Below, in pieces: positions 33,105-37,462 of a DNA stretch of 37,462 nt; the stretch's first letter is position 1; the number at the start of each line of letters is the position of its first letter. A model generated the notes under the pieces. It made no database searches. It saw nothing but the letters and a program-made list of their open reading frames with translations, and had not been told where the DNA came from. A program made the translations under genes and the position numbers. Where the stretch lies: contig CAITVN010000093.1 in assembly GCA_903895855.1 (NCBI GenBank), positions 1 to 37,462 on the forward strand, in the 5' to 3' direction. The DNA comes from Oligoflexia bacterium (GTDB lineage Bacteria; Bdellovibrionota; UBA1018).

Positions 33105-34418
33105 ATGAAAGGTTTGATTGCGTTGGTTCTATTTCTGTCATCGCTCAGTATTTTGTCGTGTTCTAAGGTTCCGCAAGCGCTGACCGATGATAGCGGCAGT
33201 TCGGTGGCCGAGAGTCCAGAGGCTTCTCCGTCTACGACTCCAGAAGAAACCACTCCTGCAGCTACGGTGACTCCGAGTACGTATTTGATTGGAGGCACGG
33301 TAACAGGTCTAGTTGGAACATTGGTTCTTCAAAATAATGGAGCAGACAATCTCAGTATTGCTTCAACCGGTGCTTTTGCGTTTTCGACCGGCATGGCCAC
33401 GGGCGCTAGTTATGCGGTTACGGTATTGAGTTCACCAACCGGACAAACGTGCTCTATTTCAAGCGGGAGTGGAACGGTGGCCGCTGCAGCAGTTTCTTCT
33501 GTGTCGGTGAGTTGTGTTTCTACTTTTCATGCGTATGTGGGGAGTTACGACGGTATGGATGGCCATCTGTATTCATGCTCTGTCAATTCTACTACCGGTG
33601 CTTTAAGTTCTTGTACCCTGGGCGATGGGGGGGCGACTTTGTCTCCCGGCCACATTTCGGTGAAAGAAATCAGCGGAGTTTCTCGCGCTTACATTCCTTC
33701 GCTTGATGGAAGTATTTACGTTTGTAGTTTGAACGCGACCACGGGCGCAGTCAATGCGTGCGCCGTGAGTAATGGTGGAGTCAACTGGGGTGGGGCCGGC
33801 AATCCGGCCTCTATTTCTTTTGCCTCGGTGGGTGGAGTGACTCGCGCCTATGTGGCCAGTGCTGGTGATGTTTACCTGTGCTCGTTGAATGCAAACGGAA
33901 CGCTCGCGAGTTGCGCGGCATCTGGCTTAACGACCGCATACCAAGTTTCAATTGTCGCTGTTGGTAATAATTCTTATGCTTATTTCGCCGGAAATAACGC
34001 TCACATTTATCGGTGTGCAGTCAATGCTAGTACCGGCGCGGTGGGGTCTTGTACCCAAAATGATGGCGGTGTCGTCTATGGCTCTACGCAGTCTATCACA
34101 GTCGCGTCTGTGGGCGGTGCCTATTACGCTTATGTCACCGATGCAGCACACGCTTATTTGTGCGCAGTGAATTCAGGAACTGGGGCATTGAGTGGGTGCG
34201 CAATCAGTGATGGGGGAGTGGGTACTTGGCAGCCCGTTTCAGTTGCGATCGTGAATGTGAACGGAGCGCTGCGTGTGTACGTGGCGGCGAGTGACAATCA
34301 TGTTTATGTATGCTCAATCTCTTCTGTTAGTGGTGTTTTGAGTGGGTGCGCGATCAATGACGGAGGGGTTTCTAGTGGGGCTTGGGCTCCCAGTAGCATT
34401 GTCGTTCCGTCGTTTTAG
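33105..34418 (+). CDS. Propeller-type lipoprotein with six Cys-paired repeats
   Basis: This 437-residue lipoprotein has a signal ending ILSC (SILSCSK). After a Ser/Thr/Pro-rich tether, an Ig-like domain (about 62-140, GGTVTGLVGTLVLQNNG) precedes six repeats of about 48 residues, each with HxYVCSxNxxTGALxxCxxxDGG as its rough consensus and one Cys pair. The cores are YSCSVN, YVCSLN, YLCSLN, YRCAVN, YLCAVN and YVCSIS. Such repeats form beta-propeller-like or solenoid surface proteins; six to seven blades could close a ring. The Ig-like domain is of a kind widespread in Bdellovibrio-type secreted proteins. A ligand or role is unknown; I infer a cell-surface or prey-contact role from family setting only. 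GGGAGAG before the ATG sets the start. Confidence 0.85.
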   Translation: MKGLIALVLFLSSLSILSCSKVPQALTDDSGSSVAESPEASPSTTPEETTPAATVTPSTYLIGGTVTGLVGTLVLQNNGADNLSIASTGAFAFSTGMATGASYAVTVLSSPTGQTCSISSGSGTVAAAAVSSVSVSCVSTFHAYVGSYDGMDGHLYSCSVNSTTGALSSCTLGDGGATLSPGHISVKEISGVSRAYIPSLDGSIYVCSLNATTGAVNACAVSNGGVNWGGAGNPASISFASVGGVTRAYVASAGDVYLCSLNANGTLASCAASGLTTAYQVSIVAVGNNSYAYFAGNNAHIYRCAVNASTGAVGSCTQNDGGVVYGSTQSITVASVGGAYYAYVTDAAHAYLCAVNSGTGALSGCAISDGGVGTWQPVSVAIVNVNGALRVYVAASDNHVYVCSISSVSGVLSGCAINDGGVSSGAWAPSSIVVPSF

Positions 34419-34467
34419 ACTATTTTTTCGCGTCAATTGAACTCACGATGTTTACTTAATAGTAGGT

Positions 34468-35115
34468 CTACACAAATTGGTTTTTAACAGCCCAGGCTGA
34501 CACTTCGGCAGAGTTTCGAGAGCCCGTTTTCGATAGAATACTCGATTTGTGGGATTTAACCGTTTCGCTCGAGCAGCCTAAAAGAAAGGCTATTTCTTTG
34601 GTGGTGTGTCCTTGGGTGATGAGACGAACCACTGACTGTTCGCGAGGTGTGAGACCGCTATTTCGTCGAGTTCGCTTGAAGATTTGATCTGCATCGCTGT
34701 GCGTGTCTGATGTCTGGTCAGAGTTGGCGTGAAAAACAGAATGGCTAAAGGTCTCGAGAACTGACTCGCTCGACGAAGACTTTAAAATCACTGCAGAAAC
34801 CCCTGAGTTTAAAAGAAGGTCACGAGTGGCTTGGCAGTCACTTTGGGTAATGACGATCACTTGTGGGCCGGAATCAGATTTTTTCAGTTGCTGTATGAAT
34901 TCAGTACTCATGCCATCTGCGAGTTGAAGGTCGGTGACCACGAGATCAGGCTTGAGCGCTGAAATCTCTGTGCGTGCCCTTTCAATGCTCGCTGATTCAC
35001 CGATAAATTTGAGACTTTGAAAAGAATTTGACAGTAAGCTTTTGAGCCCCAAGCGCGTGAGGGCATGGTCTTCTAAGAGGTAAGCAGTTTTAGTGCAATT
35101 GCTTGGGTTGGTCAC
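34468..35115 (-). CDS. NarL/LuxR-type response regulator
   Basis: This 215-residue DNA-binding response regulator has Glu15-Asp16 and the phospho-acceptor Asp62 (DLVVTDLQLADG) in the receiver domain, a hydrophilic Ser/Asp linker (about 128-150) and a LuxR-type helix-turn-helix (about 155-210, GLTPREQSVVRLITQGHTTKEIAFLLGCSSETVKSH). The start is GTG with no ribosome binding site before it. It is convergent with the propeller lipoprotein gene at 49 bases and divergent from the RCC1 lipoprotein gene. The palindrome at 35169-35186, 54 bases before the start, has the 7-2-7 form expected for this regulator class, so it probably controls itself and the divergent gene. Partner kinase: the 7TM kinase nearby is the candidate, although its HisKA type is not the one NarL regulators usually take. 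Confidence 0.92.
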   Translation of the reverse strand: MTNPSNCTKTAYLLEDHALTRLGLKSLLSNSFQSLKFIGESASIERARTEISALKPDLVVTDLQLADGMSTEFIQQLKKSDSGPQVIVITQSDCQATRDLLLNSGVSAVILKSSSSESVLETFSHSVFHANSDQTSDTHSDADQIFKRTRRNSGLTPREQSVVRLITQGHTTKEIAFLLGCSSETVKSHKSSILSKTGSRNSAEVSAWAVKNQFV

Positions 35116-35168
35116 GGTGTGCGTTTACGTTAAATCTTCTCGGCTAGTTTGCAAGAAAAAATAGACTA

Positions 35169-35186
35169 ATCCCCCATCTGGGGGAT
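35169..35186. promoter_or_regulatory. Palindromic operator candidate between NarL regulator and RCC1 gene
   Basis: ATCCCCCA and TGGGGGAT are inverted 8-base arms with TC between, the same core as at 31220-31243. It lies in the 164-base gap between the two divergent genes. On the plus side CAATAGA (35210-35216) is 24 bases after the core and could be a -10 box, placing the site near -45. No other copy was found in the window. Confidence 0.75.
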
Positions 35187-35279
35187 GTTGCTGCGCGTGG
35201 TTAGGCAGACAATAGAGCGGCCACTGCGGCTGAGGCCGTGTGCGTGTTTGCTATTGGGATCTGAGAACAAGGAGGTTCG

Positions 35280-37462
35280 ATGTTCAAATCACATGAGTTT
35301 ACTCTGAATGGAATTGCTGAGTTTTTCATGAGTCAATTTGTGTTGGTTTCACTTGCCCTTGCAGCGTTCTTGGTGACTGGCTGCAGCTCGCTACCCGAAG
35401 AATCGGCGGTAGTCGAAGCAGTGTCAGTGGGTGTGATAGAAAACCGCGTATCAGCCGGTGACGGATTTACGTGTTTTGTGACCGACGCCGGTGGTGTGGC
35501 GTGTGTGGGTGAAAACACAAAAGGGCAATTAGGAAATGGAACGACTGATCAGTCGTTAAGTTTCGTGACTCCATCGGGTTTGAGTAGTGGCGTAAGCGCC
35601 GTGCGTGCGGGCGGTTCAACGGCTTGTGCGATTAAAACAGCGGGCGATTTGCTGTGTTGGGGCGCTACGATCGATTCAAGCGAGCCAGTGAAAGTGACTG
35701 GTTTACCAGGCGCAGTGGCTGATGCGGTCGTTGGCGATGATTTTATCTGTGCACTCACGCAAGCCAGTGCGGTTTATTGTTGGGGATCAAATGAGGCTGG
35801 CCAATTAGGTCGTGGCAATTTGAGTTCAAGTTCGACGCCAGAAGTGGTGAGTGGCTTAGGCAGTGGTGTGACGTCGCTGGTTGGAGCGGGTAAGCAAGTC
35901 TGCGCGGTGCAAGCTGAGCTCGTTTATTGTTGGGGCGCTGGTACCGCGGGGCAGTTAGGAAACGGAGTTAGTCAAAACAGTTCAACCCCAGTAGGCGTGT
36001 TGGGCTTAAACAGTGTCAGTGAACTCACTGCAGGTGACGCTCATTTTTGTGCTAAAAGTGCAGGAACGCTTAAGTGTTGGGGCGATAATACTTACGGTCA
36101 ATTGGGTAACGGTTTAGATGGTGGCAGTTCAAACACGCCAGTCACGGCGACAGCGTTTTCAACTGTGTCGCAAGTGTTAGCTGGTGGCGATCAAACTTGT
36201 GTGCAAACGACGAGTGGCGAAGTTCAGTGTGTGGGTAGAAATGATAAAGGCCAATTAGGTAACGGAACGACGACCAGTACGACGAGTGCAGTGACCGTGA
36301 GTGGAGTGACGTCGATTTCACAATTCACGGCAAGCGGTGAGCATGCGTGTTCGATTGCTGCATTAGGAACCTTTTCATGTTGGGGAGACAATTCAACTGG
36401 TCAGCTAGGTGACGGCACGACGACATCGCACACGACGGCGGTGACGGTGACTCCTACGGTAAGTTCGTCAGGAAGTTCGGCAGGAAATTCTTCAGTAGTT
36501 GAAACACCATCAACCGGCGAAACAGCGACGCCTTCACCATCACCATCACCTTCTCCTTCGCCGAGTCCAACGAGTAGTTTAGTGATCAGTCCAAGTTCTA
36601 AATACATTGGGCCATCGAGTGCAACCTTTACTCGTACGGCAACGTTTTCGGTATCAGGTGCGATCGGTAGTTCGACCTACGCGGTCACCAGTGGCACGGG
36701 TACCTTGTCGGGTGCTACTTACACGGCACCGCAGAGTATTGCGACCGAAACCGTTCGCGCGACTGATGCCGGCGCACAAACAGCAGACGCCACAGTTTAT
36801 GTGATTGCACCGCAGAAGTTGGTAGAGGCTGGCGGATCATTGGGCCGGTTCGCAAATGATAAATTCGGAATGGCCGTGGCCTTGAGTGGCAACACTGCCG
36901 TGGTGACGGCCACTGGGCAGGCATACGATGACAGTGGGGCTTCTAGTATTTCGGCTGTCGGCGCAGCGTTTGTTTTTACTCGAGCTTCGAACTCGTGGGC
37001 ATTACAACAGAAGCTCATTGCGAGCGGAACCAACGCTCGAGTGAATTCTGATCAATTAGGCACATCGGTTTCAATCAGTGGCGATACCATTGTGGTGGGA
37101 GTTGATGGTCAGGATTACGACGCCGCTGGTGCCAATTTTCTCAACTCCGCGGGTGCTGCTTTTGTATTCACCCGCGCGGCGGGGGTGTGGGCACAGCAGC
37201 AAAAATTAGTGAGTAACGCTCGGTATTCTGGTGATGGTTTTGGTAAATCAGTTTCTATTGATGGTGAGACACTGGTGGTTGGCGCATGGGGCGATGATTA
37301 CGACGAGTCAGGTGCCAATTATATTGACGGTACCGGCGCTGCATTTGTCTTTACGCGTGCATCGGGTACTTGGGGTGTGCAACAAAAAATTGTTGCGACC
37401 GGTACCAATGGTAGAGCGGGTGGAGACGGCTTTGGTATCGCCGTCAGTCTCAGCGGCGAAAC
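35280..37462 (+). CDS. RCC1-repeat / FG-GAP lipoprotein, cut by window end
   Basis: This frame stays open from an ATG after AAGGAGG to the end of the window (727 codons seen, no stop). The N-terminus is a long lipoprotein signal ending LVTGC. Seven RCC1-like blades follow (about 60-400), each with a Cys pair and the CWGxNxxGQLGxGT motif (GENTKGQLGNGT, WGSNEAGQLGRG, WGDNTYGQLGNG, WGDNSTGQLGDG among them), so a complete seven-bladed propeller is likely. A PSPSPSPSPSP linker near 418 and an Ig-like domain (about 430-510) lead into FG-GAP repeats (DKFGMAVALSG, DQLGTSVSISG, DGFGKSVSIDG, DGFGIAVSLSG) of about 65 residues with Asp-rich calcium-type loops, as in integrin alpha-like propellers. The protein continues beyond the window. 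A surface adhesin role is likely from the domains; control by the NarL regulator is inferred from the site upstream. Confidence 0.88.
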   Translation, partial: MFKSHEFTLNGIAEFFMSQFVLVSLALAAFLVTGCSSLPEESAVVEAVSVGVIENRVSAGDGFTCFVTDAGGVACVGENTKGQLGNGTTDQSLSFVTPSGLSSGVSAVRAGGSTACAIKTAGDLLCWGATIDSSEPVKVTGLPGAVADAVVGDDFICALTQASAVYCWGSNEAGQLGRGNLSSSSTPEVVSGLGSGVTSLVGAGKQVCAVQAELVYCWGAGTAGQLGNGVSQNSSTPVGVLGLNSVSELTAGDAHFCAKSAGTLKCWGDNTYGQLGNGLDGGSSNTPVTATAFSTVSQVLAGGDQTCVQTTSGEVQCVGRNDKGQLGNGTTTSTTSAVTVSGVTSISQFTASGEHACSIAALGTFSCWGDNSTGQLGDGTTTSHTTAVTVTPTVSSSGSSAGNSSVVETPSTGETATPSPSPSPSPSPSPTSSLVISPSSKYIGPSSATFTRTATFSVSGAIGSSTYAVTSGTGTLSGATYTAPQSIATETVRATDAGAQTADATVYVIAPQKLVEAGGSLGRFANDKFGMAVALSGNTAVVTATGQAYDDSGASSISAVGAAFVFTRASNSWALQQKLIASGTNARVNSDQLGTSVSISGDTIVVGVDGQDYDAAGANFLNSAGAAFVFTRAAGVWAQQQKLVSNARYSGDGFGKSVSIDGETLVVGAWGDDYDESGANYIDGTGAAFVFTRASGTWGVQQKIVATGTNGRAGGDGFGIAVSLSGE

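Noticed and set aside
1..37462. tRNA, rRNA, CRISPR arrays, transposases, phage genes
   Set aside because: I looked for tRNA arms, regularly spaced repeats, DDE-type or integrase motifs and found none.

Overview
The window is about 37 kb of chromosome-like DNA of roughly balanced base composition, with tightly packed genes, many 1-4 base start/stop overlaps and no tRNA, rRNA, CRISPR or transposase that I can see. It most likely comes from a member of the Bdellovibrionota (Bdellovibrio-like). The strongest pointer is the HNH endonuclease at 1503, a type that is highly multiplied in those genomes. Supporting signs are the many lipoproteins with cysteine-paired propeller repeats and FG-GAP repeats, and the abundance of short secreted proteins without known families. 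This assignment is inference; no marker gene is present.

Layout. 1-4.7 kb: AAA+ ATPase (minus), HNH endonuclease (plus), MoxR ATPase fused to a VWA domain (minus). 4.7-7.1 kb, minus: a secreted protein, a 62-base hairpin, a membrane-tethered LuxR-type regulator, and a cytochrome b561 with a His-rich tail that overlaps it. 7.4-10 kb: a small secreted protein, a DUF523-DUF1722 protein, then OsmC and a transglutaminase-like protein (minus). 10-14.2 kb, minus: an Fbp-type three-gene ABC importer and, upstream of it, a secreted HVHP metal-binding-like protein. 14.2-23.6 kb, plus: csoR, a four-gene module of three unknown secreted proteins and a di-haem cytochrome c, then cusC-cusB-cusA (Cu(I)/Ag(I) RND efflux). 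23.6 kb: a DUF3347 copper-binding-like protein (minus), convergent with cusA. 24.2-27.3 kb: a NitT/TauT-type ABC transporter made of one double permease and one ATPase with an extra C-terminal domain. 27.4-29.7 kb: an NfnA/NfnB (SudB/SudA, GltA-like) flavoprotein pair. 29.8-37.4 kb: two response regulators, a 7TM histidine kinase, a propeller lipoprotein, a NarL-type response regulator, and an RCC1/FG-GAP lipoprotein that runs off the window.

How it works together. The centre is a copper-response island. A perfect 9-2-9 inverted repeat of CsoR type sits between csoR and the divergent HVHP gene, inside the spacers of two face-to-face promoters, so one repressor should control both arms. The plus arm leads through an undescribed periplasmic module into the Cus efflux pump. 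The minus arm leads through the HVHP protein towards an iron-type importer. The right end is a signalling island. Two nearly identical palindromes (ATCCCCCA, 2 bases, TGGGGGAT), one before the histidine kinase and one between the NarL regulator and the RCC1 lipoprotein, have the 7-2-7 geometry of NarL-type sites and suggest a small regulon linking kinase, regulator and surface lipoprotein. I consider these two islands the most promising places for something new.
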